Counted from the first letter of the stretch, positions 1 through 8,244 are shown. The stretch is DNA of 20,265 nucleotides from Bdellovibrionaceae bacterium UBA2339 (GCA_002344785.1 DDUL01000010.1:39519-59783); one strand, 5' to 3'. The notes: generated from the sequence alone by a model not told the origin. Program-made: numbers and translations.

Positions 1-57
1 CAGCTCGTCGGGCTCATAACCCGAAGGTCAGAGGTTCAAATCCTCTCCCCGCAACCA
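1..57 (+). tRNA. Initiator tRNA-Met (CAT), 5' truncated
   Basis: The anticodon loop reads ctcataa with anticodon CAT. It sits on a stem of three consecutive G:C pairs (ggg/ccc), the hallmark of bacterial initiator tRNA. A T-arm (gaggttcaaatcctc) and an encoded 3' end, ccccgcaacca, follow. The acceptor 5' strand and most of the D-arm lie before position 1, so only the 3' three quarters is present. The initiator identity rests on the GGG/CCC stem; elongator Met or Ile-CAU would lack it. Confidence 0.93.
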
Positions 58-287
58 ATTTCGTCGCTCAATTTCACCGCGCAAATTCAACGAACAGAAT
101 CATCGTAGCGAGAGCCAAGCCGCCTAACGCAGCGCTTTCTCGGCGCCGCGGTTTTCCGGCCGCAAACGGCAGTTAAACCCCAAGCAAACTCGTCCACACC
201 ACAGTCCGAAACACTTGGACCCAGCGCGATTTCCCGCGACAGTCATCAGAGCACGCCCGCCACAACAGATCTCGAGGAGAATTCGAC

Positions 288-983
288 ATGCTTGCCAATC
301 AAAAGGCGCTTTGGATCGCGATCGCACTTTGCCTGTCGACCTGGGCGCAGGCGCAAACTCGAAGTGATCTCAATTCGCTCAATTCACCCTTCAAGCTTCC
401 GCCCCTCAGCTACGCGCTCAATGCTCTTGAGCCCGTCATCGATCAAGAAACGATGAGTCTGCATCACGGCAAGCATCATCAGGCCTATGTCGACAAACTC
501 AACGAAGCTTTGGGCGACAACAAACTCTCGCTACTAGAAATCCTCAAACGCACGCGCGAGTTCCCCGCATCAGTTCGCAACAATGGCGGCGGCCACTGGA
601 ATCACGCATTTTTCTGGACCGTCATGTCGCCCACGGCGAAGTCTGGCACTCCCGGAAAGAAACTCGAAGCTGATCTGATCAAAAACTTTGGATCAGTTGA
701 AAATTTCAAGACGGAGTTTGAGAAGCAAGCGACCTCGCTCTTTGGCTCAGGCTGGGTGTGGCTCATTCGCACAAGTGATGGACGCTTGAAGATCACCACG
801 ACCACCAATCAGGACAATCCCCTCATGGACGTGGCCACGGAGCCAGGTCAGCCCATTCTGGCGCTCGACGTTTGGGAGCATGCCTACTATGTGAGCTACC
901 GAAACAAACGCGCCGATTACGTGAAAAACTTCTGGAAAGTCGTCAACTGGTCGCAAGTCGCAAAGTATCACGCCGAAAAGTAA
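288..983 (+). CDS. Exported Fe/Mn superoxide dismutase
   Basis: The 231-residue product dismutates superoxide to hydrogen peroxide and oxygen. The metal ligands are visible as His59 (SLHHGKHH), His106 (GGHWNHAFFW), Asp194 and His198 (DVWEHAYYVSYRN). Gly at the position that holds Gln in Fe-type enzymes, together with Gln175 in NQDNPLM, points to a Mn-type (or cambialistic) active site; this is family knowledge applied by eye. Residues 1-23 form a signal peptide ending AQAQ, so the enzyme probably works outside the cytoplasm, which is unusual because periplasmic SODs are commonly Cu/Zn. The start is supported by gaggag 8 nt before ATG. The MATE gene follows 70 nt downstream on the same strand, after a hairpin. 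Confidence 0.95.
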   Translation: MLANQKALWIAIALCLSTWAQAQTRSDLNSLNSPFKLPPLSYALNALEPVIDQETMSLHHGKHHQAYVDKLNEALGDNKLSLLEILKRTREFPASVRNNGGGHWNHAFFWTVMSPTAKSGTPGKKLEADLIKNFGSVENFKTEFEKQATSLFGSGWVWLIRTSDGRLKITTTTNQDNPLMDVATEPGQPILALDVWEHAYYVSYRNKRADYVKNFWKVVNWSQVAKYHAEK

Positions 984-1015
984 TGGCTTCGCCCGCAACT
1001 CGCCCGGGGTCACGC

Positions 1016-1045
1016 ATTGACCTTCGTTTCGCGCGAAGGTCCAAT
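1016..1045 (+). other. Hairpin between sod and MATE genes
   Basis: An 8-bp perfect stem, gaccttcg/cgaaggtc (1019-1026 and 1034-1041) with a 7-nt loop, extends by three A:T pairs past a one-base bulge. No T-run follows, so it is not a classic terminator. It ends 8 nt before the MATE start and covers the only SD-like sequence there (gaagg), so it could dampen translation or stabilise the upstream mRNA end. The structure is seen; the role is inferred. Confidence 0.45.
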
Positions 1046-1053
1046 CACAACTC

Positions 1054-2442
1054 ATGGCAAGTTCACCGCACCCTTCAGAATTTTGGCCGCGCTGGAAGAC
1101 TTTGTTGGCCGTTGCGTGGCCGCTCATTGTTGCCAATAGTTTTTGGAACATTCAGCTCACCATCGATCGTGTTTTCCTAGGCAATTACTCGACCGAGGCC
1201 CTCGGCGCAGCGATGGCCGTGATGGGCGTGTTTTGGGTGCCGATGGCGCTTTTGCAAGGCACGGCCAACTACGTGATGACTTTTGTCGCGCAATATTTTG
1301 GCGCCAAAGAATCCGACAAAATCGGCGCGGCTGTTTGGCAATCGCTGTATGTGAGTTTGTTCGGCGGCCTCACGTTCTTTTTGCTGATTTTATTCTCCGG
1401 ACCTTTCTTTGCTTCGGTGGGTCACTCGCCGCAAGTTCAAGCTCTCGAAGTGGAGTACTTCAATTCGCTGACCTTCACGGCCCTTCCCACGGCTCTTGTT
1501 GCGGCAGTGAGCGGTTTTTTCACCGGACTTGGGCGGACTCGCACCGTGATCGGCATCAATCTCATTGGCATGCTGCTCAATGCGCTTCTTGATTGGCTGC
1601 TCATTTTCGGAAACTGGGGTTTTCCGCAATTGGGGATCGCAGGCGCCGGCTACGCGACCGCGATCGCCACCTATGGCGCGGCAATCTACGGATTGATCTT
1701 GTTGTTTCGCTCGCAACACGAACGTGATTTTCAGATGTTCAGCGCGTGGCGACTCAATCTCGATTTGCTCAAACGCTTTTTGAAGTATGGCTTTCCAAGC
1801 GGACTGCAATGGGCCTTTGAAGGATTAGCCTTCACGGTGTTTCTCATCATCATGGGTCACATGCGCGATGGCGATGCCGCGCTTGCAGCGAGCAGCATTG
1901 GCGTCACGGTGATGATGCTCTCTGTGCTTCCCACCATGGGGGTCGCTCAGGCGGTCATGACTCTCTCCGGGCAACACCTTGGCGAGAAGAAACCTGACGA
2001 AGCCGCGCGAGTGACCTGGGATGGCGTGCAGATCTCGTGCATCTACATGCTGGTGATGGCCGTGAGCTTTTTCGCCATTCCCGAGTTCTATCTGAACTGG
2101 TTTAAGAACGAACAAAACCAAGCACTATGGTCGCAAGTGAGTGTCTTTGCCGCGCAAATCTTAAAGCTTGTCGCCATTTTCACCACGCTCGACAGCATTT
2201 ATCTGAATGTGTCCTTCGCACTCAAAGGCGCCGGCGACACGCGCTTTGTATCGGCTCTCGCGCTCGTATTGCCTTGGCCGACCTTTGTGCTGCCGACTTA
2301 TCTCACGCGCGCCCACGAACACGCACTGATCTTAAGCTGGGCCTATGTGGCCATCTATTCGCTGGTGATTTGCAGTGTGCTGATTTGGCGATTTCGCCAA
2401 GGTCGCTGGCGCAGTATGAGCGTCATTGGTCCCAACGCATAA
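1054..2442 (+). CDS. MATE-family multidrug efflux transporter
   Basis: The 462-residue polytopic inner-membrane protein has about 12 hydrophobic segments, matching the family's usual 440-470 residues. MATE pumps export cationic drugs or metabolites using a Na+ or H+ gradient. Family features include an acidic residue in the first helix (Asp38 in TIDRVFLG), the loop NALLDWLLIFGNWGFPQLGI near 176-195, followed by AGAGYATAIA, and LKGAGDTRF at 390-398. The first repeat spans roughly 15-215 and the second 240-450. The start at 1054 has only a weak, distant SD (gaagg). It may be co-transcribed with the upstream sod gene. The substrate cannot be predicted. Confidence 0.9.
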   Translation: MASSPHPSEFWPRWKTLLAVAWPLIVANSFWNIQLTIDRVFLGNYSTEALGAAMAVMGVFWVPMALLQGTANYVMTFVAQYFGAKESDKIGAAVWQSLYVSLFGGLTFFLLILFSGPFFASVGHSPQVQALEVEYFNSLTFTALPTALVAAVSGFFTGLGRTRTVIGINLIGMLLNALLDWLLIFGNWGFPQLGIAGAGYATAIATYGAAIYGLILLFRSQHERDFQMFSAWRLNLDLLKRFLKYGFPSGLQWAFEGLAFTVFLIIMGHMRDGDAALAASSIGVTVMMLSVLPTMGVAQAVMTLSGQHLGEKKPDEAARVTWDGVQISCIYMLVMAVSFFAIPEFYLNWFKNEQNQALWSQVSVFAAQILKLVAIFTTLDSIYLNVSFALKGAGDTRFVSALALVLPWPTFVLPTYLTRAHEHALILSWAYVAIYSLVICSVLIWRFRQGRWRSMSVIGPNA

Positions 2443-2464
2443 ATCGGCGCAAAGCCTCTTGAGC

Positions 2465-3484
2465 TTAAGTCCCGCGTCGCGGACGCATTTCTCCAAGGCG
2501 CTGAGGCTTACCCTTCACTCCTGGTGAGCGAAGCCAATGATGATGGCAGTTCTTGGAGCAAGTCGCACCGGCGACCCGAGGCTCTGCGTCCGCCGTCTGC
2601 GCGCCGAAGCAATCATCGCAAAGCACAGCTGGAGAATCGCAGCGCACGCAGTAGATGGCGTGTTCCGCCGGCTGACCGCAGTGCGGGCAGGTCGAGTAGT
2701 GATGCGAAGCATGTCCATCGCCATCCACGGCCACTCGCTGGTCAAAGACAAAGCACTCGCCCTTCCAAAGCGACGGCGACTTGGATGCCGGATACTGATC
2801 GATGTAGTTGAGAATGCCGCCATCGAGCTGATAGGCCTCTTTAAAACCACGCTCTTCAAAGAGGCGAATGGCTTTCTCACATCGAATTCCACCGGTGCAA
2901 AAAATGTAGGTGGGTTGAGATGGATCAATCGCGCCAGCTTGAATGCGCGCATCCAGCCACTCCGGAAAATCTCGGAACTCATCGATCTCAGGACAAATCG
3001 CATCCGCAAAGGTGCCAATCGACGTCTCGTAGGTATTGCGCGTGTCGATCACTTGTTTATTCGGACGCTCCGACAGGTGTTTGTGCCACTCGCTTGGCGG
3101 CAAGTGCGTCGGAGTGTGCGGCGCCAAGGGCTGAAGATCGGGCCGACCCAAAGTCACAATTTCAGAGCGCACTTTCACGACAAACTTAGCAAACGGCTCT
3201 TTCTCCCCGGGCTCAACCCAAGTCGTCTTGATGTTATCGAAATTCGGCACACCCATCGCTTCGGCGACCTCGGCCACAAACAGATCCAAACTTTGGTGAC
3301 GTCCACACAGCGTGGTGTTCAGGCCTTCACGACCCAAGATGGTCAGACCTTTGATTTCGTGGCGAACGGCCGACTCATGCAGGCGCGATTCGAGGCGCGC
3401 CAATTGATCTCCGGAAAGAGATTGGAAGCGGTAAAAGGTGACGACTTTAAGTTCATCGTGAGTTCGCGGCACATGAGCTTTCAT
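2465..3484 (-). CDS. trhO: tRNA uridine(34) hydroxylase, rhodanese-type (TrhO/YceA)
   Basis: The 339-residue cytoplasmic enzyme hydroxylates U34 in tRNA anticodons to 5-hydroxyuridine, the first step toward 5-methoxy- or 5-oxyacetyl-uridine, and uses O2 rather than prephenate. It has the UPF0176 layout: an N-terminal alpha/beta domain (residues 12-110, with GLTILGREGLNTTLCG), then a rhodanese domain (about 135-240) with catalytic Cys196 in FCTGGIRCEKA. A C-terminal Cys-rich tail follows, with Cys pairs at 266/269, 279/282, 289/292 and 309/313 (CPHCG, YCVRC, LCDDC), likely metal-binding. ATG at 3484 lacks a strong SD. The gene is convergent with the MATE gene, with only 22 bp between stop codons. 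Confidence 0.93.
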   Translation of the reverse strand: MKAHVPRTHDELKVVTFYRFQSLSGDQLARLESRLHESAVRHEIKGLTILGREGLNTTLCGRHQSLDLFVAEVAEAMGVPNFDNIKTTWVEPGEKEPFAKFVVKVRSEIVTLGRPDLQPLAPHTPTHLPPSEWHKHLSERPNKQVIDTRNTYETSIGTFADAICPEIDEFRDFPEWLDARIQAGAIDPSQPTYIFCTGGIRCEKAIRLFEERGFKEAYQLDGGILNYIDQYPASKSPSLWKGECFVFDQRVAVDGDGHASHHYSTCPHCGQPAEHAIYCVRCDSPAVLCDDCFGAQTADAEPRVAGATCSKNCHHHWLRSPGVKGKPQRLGEMRPRRGT

Positions 3485-3617
3485 AGCGGGCCAAAGCTAA
3501 CGCGACACCGCCTGCTCTGCAACCTGGCCTCTCGATTCAACTTGAAAAAGGGGTCAAATTTTCTCGCTTTCTGCCTTAACGCAAAGTAAAAAGCCTTTAG
3601 CCCTCAAGAGGAAACAC

Positions 3618-4358
3618 ATGGCTCAAATCCGCGCTGAAATTCTATCCCTCAACATCGGCCATCCTCGCCCCCATGAGTTCAACGGCCGCAGCGTGGTCTC
3701 TTCCATGGTGAAGACACCTGTTGCCGGACCTCTGCACGTCGACTTTTCAGAAATTCAAGATAACTCCTTCGCGCAGCCGCAGTATCACGGCACACCCGAC
3801 TCCATCGTCTACGCCTATGGGTTGAAGTCGGCGGAAAAGTTCATTCAGCGCCTCGGTCGCAAGGCTTACGAAATCGGCTCCACCGGCGAAACACTCACCG
3901 TCGATGACTTGGACGAAGATGAAGTGCACGTGGGCGATGTGTTCCAGGCTGGAGGCACGCAACTTGTGGCCACCTTCCCACGTATTCCATGCGGCAAGGT
4001 CAGCATTTGCTTGCGACATGAAGATGGCCAGCGCGCCATGCAAGAGTGCCTACGAAGTGGCGTGTACTTTCGCGTGCTGAAACCGGGGCAGATCGCGAAG
4101 GGCGATCGATTGGAGCGCGTGCGAAACTCCGACGTGCGACTTCCCATCTCTGAAGTCTACGCCGTTGTGGTCAAAGGCCTCACGCCGAGCCTGGATCAAC
4201 TCCAGCGCGCCGAGGCCTCGGGCTTCTTTCCAGCACGCATGCTCGCTAAATGGAAAACTCTCATCGCGTCAGCTTCTGGCCAACATTCTGGCCAACATTC
4301 TGGCCAACATTCTGGCCCAAATTCTGGCCAGCTCCCCAACAGCCAAGGACAATCATGA
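3618..4358 (+). CDS. MOSC-domain protein, YiiM-like
   Basis: The 246-residue protein carries a MOSC domain, a fold that binds or transfers sulfur or molybdenum cofactor; YiiM relatives act on N-hydroxylated compounds. Seen: an early YHGTPD segment (56-61), GSTGETLTVDDL (87-98), and the conserved Cys125 in RIPCGKVS, followed by FRVLKPGQIAKGD. The start is well supported by gaggaaacac before ATG. Residues 219-240 are a low-complexity tail of SGQH repeats encoded by a 12-bp tandem repeat, so the C-terminus is probably disordered. The stop overlaps the prfC start (ATGA), which implies translational coupling. The physiological substrate is unknown. Confidence 0.88.
   Translation: MAQIRAEILSLNIGHPRPHEFNGRSVVSSMVKTPVAGPLHVDFSEIQDNSFAQPQYHGTPDSIVYAYGLKSAEKFIQRLGRKAYEIGSTGETLTVDDLDEDEVHVGDVFQAGGTQLVATFPRIPCGKVSICLRHEDGQRAMQECLRSGVYFRVLKPGQIAKGDRLERVRNSDVRLPISEVYAVVVKGLTPSLDQLQRAEASGFFPARMLAKWKTLIASASGQHSGQHSGQHSGPNSGQLPNSQGQS
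4274..4333 (+). repeat. 12-bp tandem repeat, five copies
   Basis: The unit ttctggccaaca is present three times exactly (4274-4309), then as ttctggcccaaa and ttctggccagct. Because the unit is four codons long, copy-number change would not shift the MOSC reading frame, where it encodes SGQH. In the +1-shifted frame, which runs open into prfC, it encodes FWPT. Every unit contains tggcc, and the exact copies contain the palindrome tggcca. The array ends 21 nt before the prfC ATG. Confidence 0.95.
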
Positions 4359-5974
4359 TTGACCCGCAGTCGCCGATTGGCCGCGAAATTTTGCGGCGTC
4401 GCACTTTTGCTATCATCTCTCACCCCGACGCGGGCAAGACCACGCTCACCGAAAAGCTTTTGTATAACGGCGGCGTGATCCACGAGGCCGGCGAGGTCAA
4501 AGGCAAAGCCGGCACTAAAGCTGCGACTTCGGACTGGATGGCGTTGGAGCAACAGCGAGGGATTTCGATCACCTCATCGGTCATGCAGTTTGATTACAAA
4601 AATCTGCGCGTGAACTTGCTCGATACGCCAGGCCACAAGGACTTCGGCGAAGACACTTACCGCACGCTCGTCGCAGCCGACAGCGCCTGCATGCTGATCG
4701 ACGTCGCCAAAGGCGTCGAAGATCGCACCAAAAAGCTCTATGAAGTTTGTCGGCTCAGAAATATTCCGATCTTCACCTTCATCAACAAGTGTGACCGTGA
4801 AGGCAAAGTTCCTCTGGAGCTGATCGACGAAATCGAATCGACGCTCAAAATGAACTGCTGGCCAGTGACATGGCCAGTTGGCTTGGGTGGATTATTCTTT
4901 GGTCTTTATCATCGCACGCGAAAGATGGTGTATCCCTACGCCGGACCTCATGATGACCAAGACACCACACCCATTTCAGTGGCTGAGGTGAAAAACCCCG
5001 CCGACCATCCGGAATTGCAGAAGCGCTTGCGCCCCGAGGTGCTCGACATGCTTCGCGAGGAAATCGAGTTGGTCGACGGCACCTTAGGCGAGTTCGACCA
5101 TCAAGCCTTCCTTGACGGCCGCTTGAGCCCCGCGACTTTCGGTTCCGCGAAGAACGACTTCGGTGTGGACTTGTTCTTGGATCTCTTCACGGAGTGGGCG
5201 CCGCCACCTGCGCCGCGCAAGACTCGCTCCGGTGATCTCGGCGAAGTTCCTCCTCTGCATGATGACTTCACCGGCTTTGTGTTTAAGATGCAGGCCAACA
5301 TGGATCGCAAGCATCGCGATCGCGTGGCCTTTGTGCGCATCTGTTCCGGAAAGTTCGAGCGAGGCATGAAGGTGCATCACATGCGACTGGACCGCGAGAT
5401 TCGCCTGGCCTTCTCCAATCAGTTCGTCGCGCAAGAGCGCGAGACTGTCGATGACGCTTACGCCGGCGATATCTTGGGACTCAACGACACCGGCAACTTT
5501 CAAATTGGCGATTGCATCACCAGCGGGAAGAAAGTTTTGTTCGAAGACATTCCTAAGTTTTCGCCTGAACTGTTTGCTCGACTTGCGGTGAGTGACGCCA
5601 TGAAACGTCAGAAACTGCAAAAGGGTCTTAAGCAACTCTCCGAAGAGGGCGCGATTCAACTCTTCATTGAGCCCGCAATCGGTCACCAAGACCCGATTGT
5701 CGGCGTAGTCGGCGAGCTGCAATTTGAAGTGCTGATCTATCGCCTCCAAGACGAGTACAATCTCGATGCGCGACTCGTCCGCCTTCCCTATCGCGTCGCC
5801 CGCTGGCCGAAGAAAGACGGCGTGCCCATCGATCAGTTAAATGGCGGACTTTCCATATACCGAGATCTCAACGAAAACCCTGTGGTCTTGCTGGAGCAGG
5901 AGTGGGATCTCAACTGGGCCAAGAAAGAAAACCCAGACATTGAATTCGCGACGTCGATCGCCAGTCAGCGCTAA
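4355..5974 (+). CDS. prfC: Peptide chain release factor 3 (RF3)
   Basis: The 539-residue translational GTPase removes RF1/RF2 from the ribosome after peptide release. GTPase motifs are intact: G1 SHPDAGKTT (22-30), G2 QQRGISITSS (66-75), G3 DTPGHKDFGED (90-100), G4 NKCD (144-147). The length fits RF3 (about 530). The start at 4355 is chosen over an upstream in-frame ATG at 4250 for three reasons: MIDPQSPIGREI is the expected RF3-like beginning, caaggac lies just upstream, and the extension would be repeat-encoded FWPT with no family support. The ATG overlaps the MOSC stop by 4 bp. A perfect hairpin follows the stop at once. Confidence 0.96.
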   Translation: MIDPQSPIGREILRRRTFAIISHPDAGKTTLTEKLLYNGGVIHEAGEVKGKAGTKAATSDWMALEQQRGISITSSVMQFDYKNLRVNLLDTPGHKDFGEDTYRTLVAADSACMLIDVAKGVEDRTKKLYEVCRLRNIPIFTFINKCDREGKVPLELIDEIESTLKMNCWPVTWPVGLGGLFFGLYHRTRKMVYPYAGPHDDQDTTPISVAEVKNPADHPELQKRLRPEVLDMLREEIELVDGTLGEFDHQAFLDGRLSPATFGSAKNDFGVDLFLDLFTEWAPPPAPRKTRSGDLGEVPPLHDDFTGFVFKMQANMDRKHRDRVAFVRICSGKFERGMKVHHMRLDREIRLAFSNQFVAQERETVDDAYAGDILGLNDTGNFQIGDCITSGKKVLFEDIPKFSPELFARLAVSDAMKRQKLQKGLKQLSEEGAIQLFIEPAIGHQDPIVGVVGELQFEVLIYRLQDEYNLDARLVRLPYRVARWPKKDGVPIDQLNGGLSIYRDLNENPVVLLEQEWDLNWAKKENPDIEFATSIASQR

Positions 5975-5975
5975 G

Positions 5976-5999
5976 AGCGCTGAGTGAAATCTCAGCGCT
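5976..5999 (+). terminator. Probable prfC terminator hairpin
   Basis: A perfect 9-bp stem, agcgctgag/ctcagcgct, with loop tgaaat starts two bases after the prfC stop. The T-run is poor on both strands, so efficiency may be modest. It lies between convergent genes and could serve both. An alternative 7-bp stem (cagcgct/agcgctg, 5966-5982) overlaps the stop codon and excludes the first. Confidence 0.6.
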
Positions 6000-6029
6000 T
6001 AACGACCTGAGCATGGGCGAACGGAAAGA

Positions 6030-7130
6030 TCACTGCGGACGCGACAGGCGCTCAGCGACGTGAATCTCCAGCGGCGCCCAATGCATCACACCTTGGCGAC
6101 CTAAGTATTCGACAATCGACATTGTCGAGATCACTTCGCCGATCTGATAAGTGTGAGCGTAGGGCTGCTCGCTGCCGCGAATCTTCACATAGGGCACGAA
6201 AAGTCCCGCACCCGGCAATAGCGCCAGACGTTGCTTTCCCCAAAACGCGATCGTTGTGGGACGATAGCTGGTCGCTTTGAGCACCTGCTGAGCCTGCGCA
6301 CGGTTCTTCACTTGGCCGAGCGGCTTAAGCGCCGCCGCCATAACTTCGAGAACCCACTGATTGGAGTTTTGTTCTTTTGTGTTCTTCCAGCTGGCCACGG
6401 CATTGTAGTACTCGCCGTTAAAGGCAAGTGCCGAGCGCGTGTTCATCACCAAGGCTTCGACACGGTCTTGAATCTCAGGTTTCAATACAACCAGCTGGGC
6501 GCGAAGCTCATGCGGGTCATCGCTGAAGAATCGCCCCATGCCCTCATCCCAAAGCAAGGGCTTGTTGTAGTCGATGCCTTCCTTTTTTTGCTTGTCATCC
6601 ACGCAAGGACGAAGCTGGTGGCGGAACCACCAAAACTCTTGCTGACCATTTTCATCACGACCTGCCGGGTGATTGCGGAGCAAAATCCCCATGTGCGAAT
6701 ACTTCATCGGCCGCTGGTGATCCGCGAAGCGCTTCACGACTTCGTTGAAGACCTGATAGTTATCGCGAGTCCCCCGATCTGAGTCATAGGGAACTTCGGC
6801 TTCAGAGAGCTCGGCGATTCGCTGGGGCGTCAACACGCGCCCGCGGCTATCGACGTCCTTGAGAACTTGTAATTCATTAAAATTTTGTCCGGCACGCGAG
6901 ACGAGTATGACCTTAAGGTCTTTGCCGGTTTCCTTTTTGTAGGCTTGCGCCAAGCGTTCAATCTGCAGCTCAGCGACGACTTGCATTTTCATCGCATCGG
7001 CGATCATGCCATCGGAGGGTGACTTCACTTTGCACTCGCCGGCCTGAGCTTGCGGCGCGAGCGCGGTGAGAGCGAGTCCCAAATTGAGGGTCAATGCGAT
7101 CAAGACCTTGCGGTACATGTTTCGATTCAC
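6030..7130 (-). CDS. Exported DUF2145-like protein
   Basis: The 366-residue product starts at GTG 7130, which has ggaggt 6 nt upstream; ATG 7118 is also possible, and the open frame extends further to 7217. Residues 1-30 form a signal peptide ending PQAQA, so it is periplasmic or secreted. Segments KYSHMGILL (143-151), FFSDDPHEL (201-209) and QNSNQWVLEVMAAAL (254-268) match my memory of DUF2145, a proteobacterial family of unknown function. The YSHxGI and NSNQWV pair resembles the His and Cys segments of permuted NlpC/P60-like hydrolases, but with Ser where Cys would sit; that is inference. Its stop faces prfC. Function unknown. Confidence 0.7.
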   Translation of the reverse strand: MNRNMYRKVLIALTLNLGLALTALAPQAQAGECKVKSPSDGMIADAMKMQVVAELQIERLAQAYKKETGKDLKVILVSRAGQNFNELQVLKDVDSRGRVLTPQRIAELSEAEVPYDSDRGTRDNYQVFNEVVKRFADHQRPMKYSHMGILLRNHPAGRDENGQQEFWWFRHQLRPCVDDKQKKEGIDYNKPLLWDEGMGRFFSDDPHELRAQLVVLKPEIQDRVEALVMNTRSALAFNGEYYNAVASWKNTKEQNSNQWVLEVMAAALKPLGQVKNRAQAQQVLKATSYRPTTIAFWGKQRLALLPGAGLFVPYVKIRGSEQPYAHTYQIGEVISTMSIVEYLGRQGVMHWAPLEIHVAERLSRPQ

Positions 7131-7197
7131 GGGACCACCTCCGGAATTCTGTTCAATCAAATCAATTGATACGGGGAGCGCTGACTCTATCGGCCGT

Positions 7198-7232
7198 AAA
7201 AACGTCGGGCGGCCCACGACCGGCCGCCCGAC
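7198..7232 (-). terminator. Intrinsic terminator of the exported Ala/Ser-rich protein gene
   Basis: An 11-bp perfect G+C-rich stem, gtcgggcggcc/ggccgcccgac (7204-7214 and 7222-7232) with a 7-nt loop, is followed on the minus strand by a run of five T. It begins 14 nt past the stop of the 7246-7887 gene and separates that gene from the DUF2145-like gene downstream. Confidence 0.93.
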
Positions 7233-7245
7233 AACAAAACGAGTC

Positions 7246-7887
7246 TTAGTAGCCCGACTCTTGCGGCCAATCCGAAGCGCGAACGTCGAGATCGCGAACA
7301 GCGTGCGATCCGAAAGTCTTAGCTGCGCGACCGAGCGAGCCGATCATCATCTTCGAACCTTCTGTGATTTCGCCCGAAGCCATCATCTTCGAACCCGTCA
7401 ACGAGTCCGTGACGATCACAACGCCAGAAGCCGAAGTGGCGATCACAAGGTTACGACCGATCAACAACAATGTTTTCGCGGCGTCCAAAGAAGCCGAGCC
7501 AACTGCTGTCGAAGCGTCGAACGAGAAGTTCACGACAAACAAAGTGCCAGAACGAACGTGTTTGAACGTCACTTGCACCAAGCGGATCGAAGCCGAAGCT
7601 GCCGATTCCACTTTTTCAACTGTGTAGTTGCCAGCTTGCGAAATCGCACCCGAAGTGGATTTTGCAGAGTCGACAGTCATATCGAACAGAGCCGAAAGAC
7701 CTTTGCCGCTCAAGCGGACGCCGTCTTTCGAGAACTGAACCGAGTTCTTGCCGAGCTGTTCAGCTGCCTTCACCAGACCCTGAACCGAGTCAGCGGAAAC
7801 TTCGCTGGCGGCCTGGAGCGAGTGAGCGTGAGCATTCATAGCAGTCGTTGCGACCATCGCAGCGACGAGAGCGGTGACCTTCTTCAT
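7246..7887 (-). CDS. Exported Ala/Ser-rich protein of unknown function
   Basis: The 213-residue product begins at ATG 7887 behind a strong SD (aaggaggaaat); the longer open frame to 8139 has no comparable signal. Residues 1-22 are a signal peptide (MKKVTALVAAMVATTAMNAHAH). The mature part is rich in Ala, Ser, Val and Gly with no catalytic motif. Amphipathic stretches run about 23-120, and a hydrophobic stretch about 125-152 (AAKTLLLIGRNLVIATSASG VVIV region) might be one or two membrane-associated segments. Strong SD, a solo transcription unit and a strong terminator suggest high expression. I do not recognise a family. A surface or periplasmic structural role is possible but not shown. Confidence 0.85.
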   Translation of the reverse strand: MKKVTALVAAMVATTAMNAHAHSLQAASEVSADSVQGLVKAAEQLGKNSVQFSKDGVRLSGKGLSALFDMTVDSAKSTSGAISQAGNYTVEKVESAASASIRLVQVTFKHVRSGTLFVVNFSFDASTAVGSASLDAAKTLLLIGRNLVIATSASGVVIVTDSLTGSKMMASGEITEGSKMMIGSLGRAAKTFGSHAVRDLDVRASDWPQESGY

Positions 7888-8244
7888 ATTTCCTCCTTCA
7901 AGGAATGAAGTGATTGATATCCCCGACGCATTCGACCGAGTTCCCCTCCGCCCTTGGAAAGGCTGTGACCTGATCTCGGCTTGCACCGGAACCAGCACGG
8001 CTGATCCGCACTGATTGTGTTGGATGGCGCTTTGATCAAATCCCGGACCAAGATCAGGTGTCGCCTGAAGGACACACCTAAGCCCCCCGAACGACTGCGA
8101 AAAGAAATTCCGACAGTGTCGACGAACTCGCTTGAACATCGAAATTTCTGAAAGCTTTACCGTCCAATTTTACACAGCGACACAAGTGACACCGACGCAG
8201 TTCGCTTGTTTGTAGGCGCGAAAACCCCCTAAAATTGATCCCAT
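7888..8244 (+). other. Divergent spacer, 357 nt, with inverted repeats
   Basis: No gene is supported here. It must hold the promoters of the exported-protein gene (minus) and the histidine kinase (plus), though I see no convincing -35/-10 pair. A 9-bp exact inverted repeat, acctgatct (7968-7976) and agatcaggt (8051-8059), and a local stem aggtgt/acacct (8056-8061 and 8074-8079) share bases 8056-8059, so they cannot form together. Confidence 0.5.

Noticed and set aside
2537..3589. 350-codon open frame on the plus strand opposite trhO
   Set aside because: It is antisense to a gene with clear catalytic motifs, has no SD, and its product has no plausible domain; it is a shadow of codon bias.
4250..4354. 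N-terminal extension of RF3 by 35 residues
   Set aside because: It would be encoded by the tandem repeat (FWPT units), has no family support, and the ATG at 4355 has its own SD and the usual RF3-like start.
7888..8139. 84-residue N-terminal extension of the Ala/Ser-rich exported protein
   Set aside because: It would bury a clear signal peptide that has a perfect SD directly upstream; the shorter start is used.
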